DNA of 64,000 nucleotides, from contig NZ_CP158016.1 in assembly GCF_046254905.1 (NCBI RefSeq), positions 310,001 through 374,000 of the forward strand, given 5' to 3'. Positions 25,047 through 34,487 of the stretch are shown here, piece after piece; position 1 is the first letter of the stretch, and each line of letters starts with the position of its first letter. Made by a program: the position numbers and the translations under genes. Under the pieces are notes generated by a model. The model ran no database searches, had not been told where the DNA came from, and saw only the letters and a list, made by a program, of their open reading frames with translations. This stretch comes from Pseudaeromonas aegiceratis (GTDB lineage Bacteria > Pseudomonadota > Gammaproteobacteria > Enterobacterales > Aeromonadaceae).

Positions 25047-25070
25047 AAACGGCGGGCCTTGGCCCGCCGT
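25045..25070 (-). terminator. Rho-independent terminator of pckA
   Basis: Perfect 10-bp arms ACGGCGGGCC and GGCCCGCCGT flank a TT loop. On the minus strand the stem is followed by TTTTTATT, so it ends pckA transcription 18 bp after that stop codon. No T-run follows on the plus strand. Confidence 0.9.
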
Positions 25071-25088
25071 CGTCGATCACAGGGGCGC

Positions 25089-26711
25089 CTACTCCAGCTG
25101 CGGGCCAGCGGCCACCAGCTGTTTACCCTCCTCGGTATCCGTGTACTGGGTAAAGTTCTTGATGAAGCGGCCGGCCAGATCCCGGGCCTTCTCCTCCCAC
25201 TGCTCGGCGCTGGCATAGGTATCCCGCGGATCCAGTATCTTGGGATCCACGTTGGGCAGATCCGTCGGCATCGCCAGGTTGAAGATGGGCAGCGTCTTGG
25301 TCTGTACCCGGTCCATGCTGCCATCCAGGATGGCGTCTATGATGGCGCGGGTGTCCTTGATGGAGATGCGCTTGCCGGTGCCATTCCAGCCGGTGTTCAC
25401 CAGGTAGGCCTGGGCGCCGGCCGCCTCCATCCGCTTCACCAGGGTTTCCCCGTACTTGGTGGGGTGCAGGGTGAGGAAGGCCTTGCCGAAGCAGGCGGAG
25501 AAGGTGGGGGTCGGCTCGGTGACGCCCCGCTCCGTGCCCGCCAGCTTGGCGGTGAAGCCGGACAGGAAGTGGTACTGGGTCTGGGCCGGGGTCAGCTTGC
25601 TCACCGGCGGCAGCACGCCGAAGGCATCGGCGGTCAGGAAGATCACCTTGGTGGCATGACCGGCCTTGGACACGGGCTTGACGATGTTGTCGATGTGGTA
25701 GATGGGGTAGGAGACCCGGGTGTTTTCGGTGCGGGAGCCGTCGTCGAAGTCGATCTTGCCATCGGCATCGACCGTGACGTTCTCCAGCAGGGCGTCCCGG
25801 CGGATGGCGTTGTAGATGTCGGGCTCGGCTTCCTTGCACAGCTTGATGGTCTTGGCGTAGCAGCCGCCCTCGAAGTTGAACACCCCTTCGTCGTCCCAGC
25901 CGTGCTCGTCATCGCCGATCAGGGCGCGTTTGGGATCCGTGGAGAGGGTGGTCTTGCCGGTGCCGGACAGGCCGAAGAAGATGGCGGTGTCGCCGTCCTG
26001 CCCCACGTTGGCGGAGCAGTGCATGGAGGCCACGCCCTTGAGGGGCAGCAGGTAGTTCATCACCGAGAAGATGCCCTTCTTCATCTCGCCGCCATACCAG
26101 GTGCCGCCGATGACCTGCATCTTCTCGGTCAGGTTGAAGGCCACAAAGTTCTCGGAGTTGAGCCCCTGGGACTGCCACTCGGGGTTCACGCACTTGGAAC
26201 CGTTCAGGGTGACGAAGTCCGGCTCGAAGCTGGCCAGCTCGGCGGCGGAGGGGCGGATAAACATGTTGGTGGCGAAGTGGGCCTGCCAGGCGACCTCTGT
26301 GATGATGCGCACCGCCAGCCGGGTGTCCGGATTGGTGCCGCAGTAGCCGTCCACCACGAACAGCCGCTTGCCGGAGAGTTCCGCGGCGACCAACTGCCTG
26401 AGGTGTCGCCAGATCTCGGGGCTGATGGGTTTGTTGTCGTTCTTGCCACCCTCGGACCACCAGATGGTGTCGCGGGTGATGTCGTCCATGACGACGTATT
26501 TGTCCTTGGGGGAGCGGCCGGTGAACACGCCGGTGTCCACCTTGACGGCGCCCATATCGGTGAGCACACCACGCTCGAAGCCTTGCAGCTTGGGGTTGAG
26601 CTCTTCCTGAAAGAGCTGGTCGTAGGAGGGGTTGCGGACTACGTCGGTTACGTCAGTTATGCCATAGCGCTCGAGGCACAAAACATCGGCCAGGTTGGAT
26701 GGATTCGCCAT
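25089..26711 (-). CDS. pckA: Phosphoenolpyruvate carboxykinase (ATP)
   Basis: 540 residues, the full length of the ATP-dependent enzyme. It converts oxaloacetate and ATP to phosphoenolpyruvate, CO2 and ADP, the first committed gluconeogenic step. The kinase P-loop FFGLSGTGKTTLS spans residues 247-254. Other conserved segments are TGRSPKDKYVV, GGTWYGGEMKKGIFSVMNYL and ALIGDDEHGWDDEGVFNFEG. The ribosome site AGGAGAATAAT precedes the ATG. Its position upstream of hslO, with both on the minus strand, matches the E. coli region. Confidence 0.98.
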   Translation of the reverse strand: MANPSNLADVLCLERYGITDVTDVVRNPSYDQLFQEELNPKLQGFERGVLTDMGAVKVDTGVFTGRSPKDKYVVMDDITRDTIWWSEGGKNDNKPISPEIWRHLRQLVAAELSGKRLFVVDGYCGTNPDTRLAVRIITEVAWQAHFATNMFIRPSAAELASFEPDFVTLNGSKCVNPEWQSQGLNSENFVAFNLTEKMQVIGGTWYGGEMKKGIFSVMNYLLPLKGVASMHCSANVGQDGDTAIFFGLSGTGKTTLSTDPKRALIGDDEHGWDDEGVFNFEGGCYAKTIKLCKEAEPDIYNAIRRDALLENVTVDADGKIDFDDGSRTENTRVSYPIYHIDNIVKPVSKAGHATKVIFLTADAFGVLPPVSKLTPAQTQYHFLSGFTAKLAGTERGVTEPTPTFSACFGKAFLTLHPTKYGETLVKRMEAAGAQAYLVNTGWNGTGKRISIKDTRAIIDAILDGSMDRVQTKTLPIFNLAMPTDLPNVDPKILDPRDTYASAEQWEEKARDLAGRFIKNFTQYTDTEEGKQLVAAGPQLE

Positions 26712-26833
26712 ATTATTCTCCTGGTTTTCAGTAGGGTTTAAGCCTGACTAGCTCCGAGTCTAGCAGTCCACCTGGGCATTAAAGCGACCCTGCTCAAAGA
26801 TCCAGCAATTCATTTTATGTCGGCCAGATCAAG

Positions 26834-26857
26834 AAAAAAGGGCAGAAAATTCTGCCC
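26834..26857 (-). terminator. Rho-independent terminator of hslO
   Basis: GGGCAGAA and TTCTGCCC are perfect 8-bp arms around an AA loop. On the minus strand the stem is followed by six T residues then CTT. It lies 23 bp after the hslO stop. Confidence 0.92.
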
Positions 26858-26880
26858 TCATGGTCTACCGCAATGAATTG

Positions 26881-27759
26881 TTACTGTATCGACGGACTGC
26901 TGTGGCCGCCGGCGAATAGGGCCTCCACGTCAATGGCGTCGAAGCGGTAGTGGCTGCCGCAGTAGTCGCAGTGCATGTCGATGCTGCCCTGCTCGGCCAG
27001 CAGCTCCCGGGTCTCCTGCTCGCCCAGCTGGCGCAGGGAGTTGGCGCAGCGCTCCCGGGAACAGGTGCAGCGGAAGCTCACCGGCTGGGGTTCGAACAGG
27101 CGCACCTCTTCCTGGTGATACAGGCGGTAGAGGATCTCCTCGGCAGGCAGGCTGAACAGCTCCTCGGCCTTGATGGTATCGGTGAGCTGCTGCAGATGGT
27201 CGAAGTCCTCGGCATGCTCCTCATGACTGGCCGGCAAGGTCTGCAGCAGCATGCCGGCGGCCTTGGGTTGCCCCAGGTGGTCGCCGGTATGGATCCAGAT
27301 GCGGGTGGGCAGCTGTTCGGATTGGGCGAAGTAGGCTTCCAGGCTGCTGGCCAGGCTGTCGCCGCTCAGGGCGACTATGCCTTGGTAGCGCTCCCCCTCG
27401 TCCGGGGTGATGGTGATGACGATCTGGCCATTCCCCACTAGGTCGCGCAGGCCGCCGTCGGCCGGCAGCTCGCCTTCCCAGCGGGCCACGCCCCGCAGCT
27501 GCTGCAGGTGGTCGCCGTTGATCACGGCGAAGCGCACCGGGCCATCGCCCTGCACCTGTATGGTGATGGAGCCTTCAAACTTCAAGGTGGCGGTCAGCAG
27601 GCTGCTGGCCACCAGCAGTTCCCCCAGCAGGGTCTGGACCGGCAAGGGATAGTCCTGGGCGGCAATCATCTTGCCGAAGGTGTCGTTGAGCTGTACCAGC
27701 TCGCCCCGCACCTGGTGGTGTTCGAACAGGAAGCGGTGCAGTTGATCCTGAGTGTGCAT
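26881..27759 (-). CDS. hslO: Redox-regulated chaperonin Hsp33
   Basis: 292 residues from ATG 27759, the same length as the E. coli protein, with DQLHRFLFEHHQVRGELVQL aligning at the start. An in-frame ATG at 27771 would add four residues. The zinc-binding redox switch is intact: CTCSRERC and CDYC near the C-terminus. Hsp33 becomes an active holdase when these cysteines oxidise under oxidative and heat stress. The domain motifs GELLVASSLLTATLKFEGSI and SEQLPTRIWIHTGD are also present. Downstream of hslR by 20 bp, so one operon. Confidence 0.97.
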   Translation of the reverse strand: MHTQDQLHRFLFEHHQVRGELVQLNDTFGKMIAAQDYPLPVQTLLGELLVASSLLTATLKFEGSITIQVQGDGPVRFAVINGDHLQQLRGVARWEGELPADGGLRDLVGNGQIVITITPDEGERYQGIVALSGDSLASSLEAYFAQSEQLPTRIWIHTGDHLGQPKAAGMLLQTLPASHEEHAEDFDHLQQLTDTIKAEELFSLPAEEILYRLYHQEEVRLFEPQPVSFRCTCSRERCANSLRQLGEQETRELLAEQGSIDMHCDYCGSHYRFDAIDVEALFAGGHSSPSIQ

Positions 27760-27779
27760 AGTGTCTCTCATCTTGGCGG

Positions 27780-28178
27780 TTAACCCTGTTTCCAGCGCAG
27801 CAGATCCCGCCGCTGCTTCTTGTCGGGTTTGGTATCGGGTTTGGGGGAGTGCAGGCTGCCCAGGCGTCTTGCCTCGGCATTGCGCTCCCGGCGGGCCAGG
27901 CTGTCGGCAGTCTCCTGGTAGAGGCGCTGGGCCTCCTCGGCGGACCGCCGCTGGCCGCTGAGCCCGCGGATCTCGACTTCCTTTTCCTCGTCGCCCTGCC
28001 ACAGTTTGAGGCGGGCGCCCAGCTCCACCTGTTTGCTGGGTTTGGCACGTTGGCCGTTATAGTGCACCTTGCCCCCCTCGATCATGGCCCGGGCCAGGGC
28101 GCGGGTCTTATAGAAGCGGGCGGCCCAGAGCCACTTGTCCAGGCGCAGGCCTTGGTCGTCGGTATGTGGGGCTGACAT
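27780..28178 (-). CDS. hslR: Ribosome-associated heat shock protein Hsp15 (S4 domain)
   Basis: 132 residues. The N-terminal S4 RNA-binding domain reads LRLDKWLWAARFYKTRALAR with AMIEGGKVHYNGQRAKPSK. The C-terminal tail is basic (PDTKPDKKQRRDLLRWKQG). Hsp15 binds 50S subunits that still carry nascent chains and helps recycle them after heat stress. The gene is divergent from gspC and pairs with hslO as in other gammaproteobacteria. Confidence 0.95.
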   Translation of the reverse strand: MSAPHTDDQGLRLDKWLWAARFYKTRALARAMIEGGKVHYNGQRAKPSKQVELGARLKLWQGDEEKEVEIRGLSGQRRSAEEAQRLYQETADSLARRERNAEARRLGSLHSPKPDTKPDKKQRRDLLRWKQG

Positions 28179-28222
28179 GCTGAAATCTCAAGCTTTAACC
28201 AAAATGAACGTCATATTGGCGG

Positions 28223-28231
28223 ATTATAACA
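28223..28231 (-). promoter_or_regulatory. Candidate extended -10 promoter of hslR-hslO
   Basis: On the minus strand the bases read TGTTATAAT: a perfect TATAAT hexamer with the TGn extension. It lies 45 bp before the hslR start. No good -35 hexamer is found at 16-18 bp, which is tolerated in extended -10 promoters. I did not see a heat-shock sigma32 promoter, although hslR and hslO are heat-inducible in E. coli. Confidence 0.5.
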
Positions 28232-28375
28232 GTCCAATGGACGGCCTTGTGTCAGGAATTAGATCCCTGTCCCCCTCCATGGGTTGTCAGCAGCCGGGGG
28301 GCGGGTGAGAATAGCCCGCTACGGCCGCGTGACCCGATTGTCTGTGGTGGGTTGAACGATTGATAAGGATGAGGC

Positions 28376-29296
28376 ATGGAGCGGTACAAGAGTCTGTTGG
28401 CCATATTCGGACGGGTGTCGATGGCCCGCTGGAGCCAAATAAGCATGTGGCTGCTGATCCTGCTTTGTACCCAGCAACTGGCTCAACTGACCTGGCGTTG
28501 GTGGCCCGGGCTGCAAACCGAGGGGGGAGCGGTCCGCTTGGCGCCCGCATCCCTGCAGGGGAATGGGCCGGCCCGCCTGGATCTGGGACCGCTGCAGCGC
28601 CTGGCGCTGTTCGGCAAGGCCGATGCGCCGGCCCCCGGTCAGGGACCGGGAGCCGCTGGTGAGCTGTTGCCGCTGGATCAGGTAAGCCTGTCGGCGCCCA
28701 AGACCAAGTTGAACATCACCCTGACCGGGCTGCTGGCCAGCACGGATCCCAAGCGCTCCATCGCCATCATAGCCCAGGGCAACACCCAGGCCAGTTATCT
28801 CATCGGCGACAAGATTGACGGTACCCCAGCCCGCCTGCGTGCCGTGTTGCCGGATCGGATCATCATCGACAATCAGGGGCGGGATGAAACCCTGATGCTG
28901 GACGGAGACGGCCGCACCGGCGCCGAGACGACCCCGAGTCGAGCGGCACCGGCTAGTCCGCCGCCCGGCGACAAGCCGCAGGATGACAACCTGGCCGACT
29001 TGCGGGATGACATCAACGAGGATCCGGCCCAACTGCTGGATTACATCACCATCTCCCCGGTGCGGGAGGACAACGTGCTCAAGGGCTATCGGCTGAATCC
29101 CGGCAAGAAGCCGGAATTGTTTGGCAATCTGGGCTTGCAGCCCAACGATCTGGCCATCAACATCAACGGCTTCGACCTGCGGGATCCGTCTCAGGCCATG
29201 CAGGCCATGCAGCAGATGAAAGAAGTCAGCCAACTGGACATGACGATCGAGCGGGACGGCGAACAGCAGAGTCTGTCGGTGTCGCTGGATCAATAA
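28376..29296 (+). CDS. gspC: Type II secretion system protein GspC
   Basis: 306 residues. A single membrane segment lies near 20-35 (SMWLLILLCTQQL). The periplasmic homology region follows (LNITLTGLLASTDPKRSIAI with QGNTQASYLIGDKI). A C-terminal PDZ domain covers about 215-306 (LGLQPNDLAININGFDLRDP). GspC links the inner-membrane platform to the secretin. First gene of a twelve-gene run transcribed in one direction with short or overlapping junctions. Confidence 0.95.
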   Translation: MERYKSLLAIFGRVSMARWSQISMWLLILLCTQQLAQLTWRWWPGLQTEGGAVRLAPASLQGNGPARLDLGPLQRLALFGKADAPAPGQGPGAAGELLPLDQVSLSAPKTKLNITLTGLLASTDPKRSIAIIAQGNTQASYLIGDKIDGTPARLRAVLPDRIIIDNQGRDETLMLDGDGRTGAETTPSRAAPASPPPGDKPQDDNLADLRDDINEDPAQLLDYITISPVREDNVLKGYRLNPGKKPELFGNLGLQPNDLAININGFDLRDPSQAMQAMQQMKEVSQLDMTIERDGEQQSLSVSLDQ

Positions 29297-29320
29297 CGAT
29301 TTGAGGGAGTCGAGCGGTAA

Positions 29321-31276
29321 ATGATGACAAGAGGGAAGGCAAGTTGGCGCGCCTGCCTGCTGGCAGCGGTCTTGATGGCGCCGGGTTTCAGCCCGGCGGC
29401 GGAGTTTTCGGCCAGCTTCAAGGGCACCGACATTGAAGAGTTCATCAACACGGTGGGCAAGAACCTGAGCAAGACCATCATTATAGAGCCCTCGGTGCGC
29501 GGCAAGATCAACGTCCGCAGCTATGACCTGCTCAACGATGAACAGTACTACCAATTCTTCCTCAGCGTGCTGGATGTCTACGGCTTTGCCGTGGTGCCCA
29601 TGGACAATGGCGTGCTCAAGGTGGTGCGGGCCAAGGATGCCAAGACCTCGGCCATTCCCGTGGTGGACGATGGCAAGCCGGGGATCGGCGACGAGATGGT
29701 GACCCGGGTGGTGCCGGTGCGCAACGTCTCGGTGCGGGAACTGGCGCCCCTGCTGCGACAGCTCAACGACAATGCCGGCGGTGGCAACGTGGTGCACTAT
29801 GAACCCTCCAACGTCCTGCTGATCACCGGCCGGGCCGCCGTGGTCAACCGCCTGGTGGATATCGTCCGCCGGGTGGACAAGGTGGGCGATCAGGACGTGG
29901 ACATCGTCAAGCTCAAGTATGCCTCCGCCACCGAGATAGTCCGCCTGGTGACCACCCTCACCAAGGAGGACGGCAAGAACAGCGTCAGCTCGGTGCTGAC
30001 CCCCAAGGTGGTGGCCGATGAGCGCACCAATTCCGTGGTGGTGAGCGGCGAGCCCAAGTCCCGTCAGCGGGTGCTGCAGCTGGTGCGCCAGCTGGATCGG
30101 GATCAGGAAACCCAGGGCAACACCCGGGTCTTCTACCTCAAGTATGCCAAGGCCAAGGATCTGGCCGCCGTGCTGGGCGGCGTGAGCAAGAGCGTCGAGT
30201 CCGAGAAGCAGCAGTCTAAGGGCACCACCAGTGCGAAAAGCAACCTGAGCATCGATGCCGACGAGCAGACCAACTCCCTGGTGATCACCGCCGAGCCGGA
30301 CGTGATGGGTGAGCTGGAGAAGGTCATCGCCAAGCTGGACATCCGCCGTGCCCAGGTGCTGGTGGAGGCCATCATAGTCGAGGTGCAGGATGGCGACGCC
30401 CTGAGCCTGGGGGTTCAATGGGTCAACCGTTACGGCGGTGGGGTGCAGTTTACCGACACCGGCCTGCCGGCCAGCTCGGTGGTGCAAGGCGCCCTGGATT
30501 ACCAGAACGACGGCGAGCTGAGCAGCGACGTGCTCGAAACCCTCTCTTCCTTCAATGGCCTGGCCACCGGCTTCTACTCCGGCAACTGGGGGGCCCTGCT
30601 GACCGCCCTGTCCAGCAACACCCAGAGCAACCTGCTGGCCACCCCGAGCATAGTGACCCTGGACAACAAGGAAGCCACCATCAACATAGGTCAGGAAGTG
30701 CCTGTGGTGACCGGCTCCCAGTCCTCCTCCACCGGCAGCGTCTACAGCACGGTGGAGCGCAAGACTGTGGGCACCAAGCTCAAGGTGACCCCGCAGATCA
30801 ACGAAGGGGATTCGGTGCTGCTGGAGATCGAGCAGGAAGTCTCCAGCGTGGCTGACTCAACCAGTACCAGTAGCGACGATCTGGGGTCCACCTTCAACAC
30901 CCGCACCATCAGCAATGCCGTGCTGGTGAAGAGCGGCCAGACCGTGGTGCTGGGGGGCCTGCTGAGTGACTCCACCACCGAAACCGTCTCCAAGGTGCCC
31001 CTGCTGGGGGACATCCCCCTGCTGGGCAACCTGTTCCGCTCCACCAGCAACAGCAAGTCCAAGCAGAACCTGATGGTTTTTATCCGGCCGACCATACTGC
31101 GGGATCCGGCCTCCTATGACAGCATCTCCTCCACCAAGTACAACCTGTTCCGGGCCCAGCAGTTGTCCAACAAGGCATCTGAGTCCAGCCTGTTCCCCAC
31201 CATGGACAAGACCATACTGCCGGAATATGGCGGCGATAACCTGAGCCCTTCGGCCAGTGACGGGAGCCAGCAGTGA
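29321..31276 (+). CDS. gspD: Type II secretion system secretin GspD
   Basis: 651 residues. A signal peptide (about 1-27, ending FSPAA) is followed by the N0 domain (EFSASFKGTDIEEFINTVGK) and three N domains, each with patterns such as VHYEPSNVLLITGRAAVVNR. The secretin core has the motif LATPSIVTLDNKEATINIGQ, then VGTKLKVTPQINEGDSVLLE and SGQTVVLGGLLSDSTTETVS. The C-terminal 40 residues resemble the pilotin-binding S domain. It forms the outer-membrane channel. The stop overlaps the gspE start (GTGA). Confidence 0.97.
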   Translation: MMTRGKASWRACLLAAVLMAPGFSPAAEFSASFKGTDIEEFINTVGKNLSKTIIIEPSVRGKINVRSYDLLNDEQYYQFFLSVLDVYGFAVVPMDNGVLKVVRAKDAKTSAIPVVDDGKPGIGDEMVTRVVPVRNVSVRELAPLLRQLNDNAGGGNVVHYEPSNVLLITGRAAVVNRLVDIVRRVDKVGDQDVDIVKLKYASATEIVRLVTTLTKEDGKNSVSSVLTPKVVADERTNSVVVSGEPKSRQRVLQLVRQLDRDQETQGNTRVFYLKYAKAKDLAAVLGGVSKSVESEKQQSKGTTSAKSNLSIDADEQTNSLVITAEPDVMGELEKVIAKLDIRRAQVLVEAIIVEVQDGDALSLGVQWVNRYGGGVQFTDTGLPASSVVQGALDYQNDGELSSDVLETLSSFNGLATGFYSGNWGALLTALSSNTQSNLLATPSIVTLDNKEATINIGQEVPVVTGSQSSSTGSVYSTVERKTVGTKLKVTPQINEGDSVLLEIEQEVSSVADSTSTSSDDLGSTFNTRTISNAVLVKSGQTVVLGGLLSDSTTETVSKVPLLGDIPLLGNLFRSTSNSKSKQNLMVFIRPTILRDPASYDSISSTKYNLFRAQQLSNKASESSLFPTMDKTILPEYGGDNLSPSASDGSQQ

Positions 31277-32799
31277 GTGATGTCAAGGGAGTCGAGCCGG
31301 CCGAGATCTTGAGCGAGGAGGGGCCGCATCGGGATGCGTTCCGGCTGCACTTTGCCTTTGCCCGGGATCAGGGGGTGATACTGCTGGAGCAACCCCAGGG
31401 GCGCCTGTTGCTGTGCCGGCACGATGTGCGGCCCGAGGCCATGCTGGAGGTCCGCCGGCTGGCCGGTGGCCCCTTCACCGTGCAGTGGCTCGACGGCGAG
31501 GCATTCGACGAGCAGCTCACCGAATGCTATCAGCGGGACTCTTCCGAGGCGCGTCAGCTGATGGAGGATCTGGGCAACGAGATGGACTTCTTTACCCTGG
31601 CCGAAGAGATGCCGGAGAACGAAGACCTGCTGGATGCCGACGACGACGCCCCCATCATCCGCCTGATCAACGCCATGCTGAGCGAGGCCATCAAGGAGGA
31701 GGCGTCGGACATCCACATCGAGACCTTTGAGCGCCAGCTGGTGATCCGCTTTCGCATCGACGGTGTGCTGCGGGAGATCCTCAAGCCCCAGCGGCGGCTG
31801 GCCTCCCTACTGGTGTCGCGGATCAAGGTCATGGCCAAGCTGGACATCGCCGAGAAGCGGGTGCCCCAGGATGGCCGTATCGCCCTGCGCATCGGCGGTC
31901 GGGCGGTGGACGTGCGGGTCTCCACCATGCCCTCCAGCCACGGCGAACGGGTGGTGCTGCGTCTGCTGGACAAGAACAGCGTGCGCCTGGAGCTCAAGCA
32001 ACTGGGCATGACCCTGGCCAACCGTAATCGCATCTCGGATCTTATTCGTAAGCCCCATGGCATCATACTGGTGACCGGGCCCACCGGCTCGGGCAAGTCC
32101 ACCACCCTGTATGCCGCCCTGTCGGAGATCAACTCCCGGGATCGCAACATCCTCACGGTGGAAGACCCTATCGAATATGACCTGGAAGGCGTCGGCCAGA
32201 CCCAGGTCAACGGCAAGGTGGACATGACCTTCGCCCGGGGCCTGCGGGCCATACTGCGGCAGGATCCGGACGTGGTGATGGTGGGGGAAATTCGTGACCT
32301 GGAGACGGCGCAGATCGCCGTGCAGGCCTCCCTCACCGGCCACCTGGTGATGTCCACCCTGCACACCAACACCGCCATCGGCGCCATCACCCGGCTGCGG
32401 GACATGGGGATCGAGCCCTTCCTGCTCTCCACCTCCCTGCTGGGGGTGTTGGCCCAGCGCCTGGTGCGCACCCTCTGTCCCCACTGTAAGGCACCTCATG
32501 AGCCCAGTTCCCAGGAGCGGGAGCTGCTGGCCCTCGCCCCCGACAGCCGGCAGATGATCTACCGGCCCAGCGGCTGCGAGGCCTGCAACCAGACCGGCTA
32601 CCGTGGCCGGACCGGCATCCACGAGCTGCTGGTGGTGGACGAGGCGGTGCGCGAGGCCATCCACGCCGGGGAGGGGGAGATGCAGGTGGAGCGCCTCATC
32701 CGCGACCATACTCCCAGCATCCGCCACGACGGCCTGGAGAAGGTGCTGGCCGGCATCACCAGCCTCGAAGAGGTGCTGCGCGTGACCCGGGAGGACTGA
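31273..32799 (+). CDS. gspE: Type II secretion system ATPase GspE
   Basis: 508 residues from GTG 31273, which overlaps the gspD stop; GGGAG lies upstream. Walker A is VTGPTGSGKSTTLYAAL near residue 270, the Asp box is NILTVEDPIEYDLEGVGQTQ, Walker B is DPDVVMVGEIRDLETAQIA and the His box is LTGHLVMSTLHTNTA. The tetracysteine zinc element is present (CPHC and CEAC). It is the cytoplasmic motor for pseudopilus assembly and binds GspL. Confidence 0.97.
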   Translation: MSDVKGVEPAEILSEEGPHRDAFRLHFAFARDQGVILLEQPQGRLLLCRHDVRPEAMLEVRRLAGGPFTVQWLDGEAFDEQLTECYQRDSSEARQLMEDLGNEMDFFTLAEEMPENEDLLDADDDAPIIRLINAMLSEAIKEEASDIHIETFERQLVIRFRIDGVLREILKPQRRLASLLVSRIKVMAKLDIAEKRVPQDGRIALRIGGRAVDVRVSTMPSSHGERVVLRLLDKNSVRLELKQLGMTLANRNRISDLIRKPHGIILVTGPTGSGKSTTLYAALSEINSRDRNILTVEDPIEYDLEGVGQTQVNGKVDMTFARGLRAILRQDPDVVMVGEIRDLETAQIAVQASLTGHLVMSTLHTNTAIGAITRLRDMGIEPFLLSTSLLGVLAQRLVRTLCPHCKAPHEPSSQERELLALAPDSRQMIYRPSGCEACNQTGYRGRTGIHELLVVDEAVREAIHAGEGEMQVERLIRDHTPSIRHDGLEKVLAGITSLEEVLRVTRED

Positions 32800-32800
32800 T

Positions 32801-34021
32801 ATGGCCGCCTACGCCTATCAGGCCCTGGACGCCAAGGGCCGCAAGAAGCACGGGGTGCTGGAAGCCGACTCCGCCCGTCAGGTGCGCCAGCAGCTGCGGG
32901 AGATGGGGCTGACCCCCATAGAGGTCAACGAGGCCAGCGAGCTGGCCCGCCAGGAGGGGCGCAGCTTCAGCCTGTTCCGCCCCCGCCTCGGCACCAAGGA
33001 TCTGGCCCTGATCACCCGTCAGCTGGCCACCCTGGTGGCGGCGGCCCTGCCCATCGAGGAAGCCCTGAAGGCGGTGGCTCAGCAGTGCGAGAAGCCGCGG
33101 TTGCGCACCCTGATCGCCGCAGTGCGCAGCAAGGTGGTGGAGGGTCACTCCCTGGCCGATGCCATGGCGGGCTTCCCCGGCGCCTTCGATCAGCTCTACC
33201 GCGCCATGGTGGCCGCCGGCGAGAAGTCCGGCCACCTGGATACTGTGCTCAACCGGCTGGCGGACTACACGGAGCAGCGGCAGCAGCTGCAGGGCAAGCT
33301 GATGCAGGCCATGATCTACCCGACCGTGCTGACCCTGGTGGCCATCGGGGTCATCAGCGTGCTGCTCACCTCCGTGGTACCCAAGGTGGTGGAGCAGTTC
33401 ATCCACATGAAACAGCAACTGCCCGGCACCACCTTGTTTCTCATCGGCGCCAGCGACTTCCTGCGGGATTACGGCCTGGTGCTCTTGATGCTGCTGGCGG
33501 GCCTCGGCCTGCTGTTCGCCTGGTGGAACAAGGCGCCGGAGCGGCGCATTCACTATCATGCCCTGCTGCTGCGTCTGCCGGTGATCGGCCGGGTCAGCCG
33601 CGGGCTCAACACGGCCCGTTTCGCCCGTACCTTGAGCATCTTGAACTCCAGTGCCGTGCCCCTGCTCGAAGGCATGAAGATCAGCGGCCAGGTGCTGGCC
33701 AACGACTTCGCCCGGGCCAAGCTGGCGGAAGCCGCCGAGCGGGTGCGGGAGGGGACCAGCCTGCGGGTGGCCCTGGACAACACCAAGCTGTTCCCCCCCA
33801 TGATGCTGCACATGATCGCCTCCGGCGAGCGCAGCGGCGAGCTGGATAACATGCTGGCCCGGGCGGCGGACAACCAGGATCGGGAGTTCGAGGGGCAGGT
33901 CAACATGGCTCTGGGGGTCTTCGAACCCATGCTGGTGGTGGGCATGGCCGGCGTGGTGCTCTTTATCGTCATGTCCATACTGCAGCCCATACTGCAGCTC
34001 AACAACATGGTTAGTCAGTAA
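32801..34021 (+). CDS. gspF: Type II secretion system inner-membrane platform protein GspF
   Basis: 406 residues with three predicted membrane segments (near 170-195, 225-245 and 375-400) and two copies of the GspF domain. Typical motifs are ALITRQLATLVAAALPIEEA and TARFARTLSILNSSAVPLLE followed later by MMLHMIASGERSGELDNMLA. The gene begins one base after the gspE stop codon. Confidence 0.97.
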   Translation: MAAYAYQALDAKGRKKHGVLEADSARQVRQQLREMGLTPIEVNEASELARQEGRSFSLFRPRLGTKDLALITRQLATLVAAALPIEEALKAVAQQCEKPRLRTLIAAVRSKVVEGHSLADAMAGFPGAFDQLYRAMVAAGEKSGHLDTVLNRLADYTEQRQQLQGKLMQAMIYPTVLTLVAIGVISVLLTSVVPKVVEQFIHMKQQLPGTTLFLIGASDFLRDYGLVLLMLLAGLGLLFAWWNKAPERRIHYHALLLRLPVIGRVSRGLNTARFARTLSILNSSAVPLLEGMKISGQVLANDFARAKLAEAAERVREGTSLRVALDNTKLFPPMMLHMIASGERSGELDNMLARAADNQDREFEGQVNMALGVFEPMLVVGMAGVVLFIVMSILQPILQLNNMVSQ

Positions 34022-34043
34022 TTCATCTTATCGGGAGACCCTT

Positions 34044-34484
34044 ATGCAAACTCGTCGTCAGCGCGGCTTTACCCTGCTTGAAATCATGGTCGTCATCGTC
34101 ATCCTCGGCATCCTGGCCAGTCTGGTGGTACCCAATCTGATGGGTAACAAGGAGAAGGCGGATCGCCAGAAGGCGGTCAGCGACATAGTGGCGCTGGAAA
34201 ACGCCCTGGACATGTACAAGCTGGACAACAGCCGCTACCCCACCACGGAGCAGGGCCTGGATGCCCTGGTGACCAAGCCGGACTCCGATCCCGCCCCGCG
34301 CAACTATCGCGAGGATGGCTACATCAAGCGCCTGCCCATGGATCCCTGGGGCAACGCCTACCAGATGCTGAGCCCGGGTGAACACGGCAAGATCGACGTC
34401 TTCTCCATGGGGCTGGATGGTGAGTCCGGCTCCGAGGACGACATCGGCAACTGGAACCTGGACGGCAGCAAGGCGGATAACTGA
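34044..34484 (+). CDS. gspG: Type II secretion system major pseudopilin GspG
   Basis: 146 residues. The prepilin peptidase site is QRG/FTLLEIMVVIVILGILA with Glu at position +5. The C-terminal part contains the calcium-binding loop region (GNAYQMLSPGEHGKIDVFSM; DGESGSEDDIGNW). It is the most abundant subunit of the pseudopilus. A clear ribosome site (GGGAG) precedes the ATG, fitting its need for high expression. Confidence 0.97.
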   Translation: MQTRRQRGFTLLEIMVVIVILGILASLVVPNLMGNKEKADRQKAVSDIVALENALDMYKLDNSRYPTTEQGLDALVTKPDSDPAPRNYREDGYIKRLPMDPWGNAYQMLSPGEHGKIDVFSMGLDGESGSEDDIGNWNLDGSKADN

Positions 34485-34487
34485 TCC

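Noticed and set aside
28319..30487. 722-codon open frame on the minus strand across gspC and gspD
   Set aside because: It is His/Leu/Gly-rich shadow sequence opposite two well-supported secretion genes; no family motif is visible.
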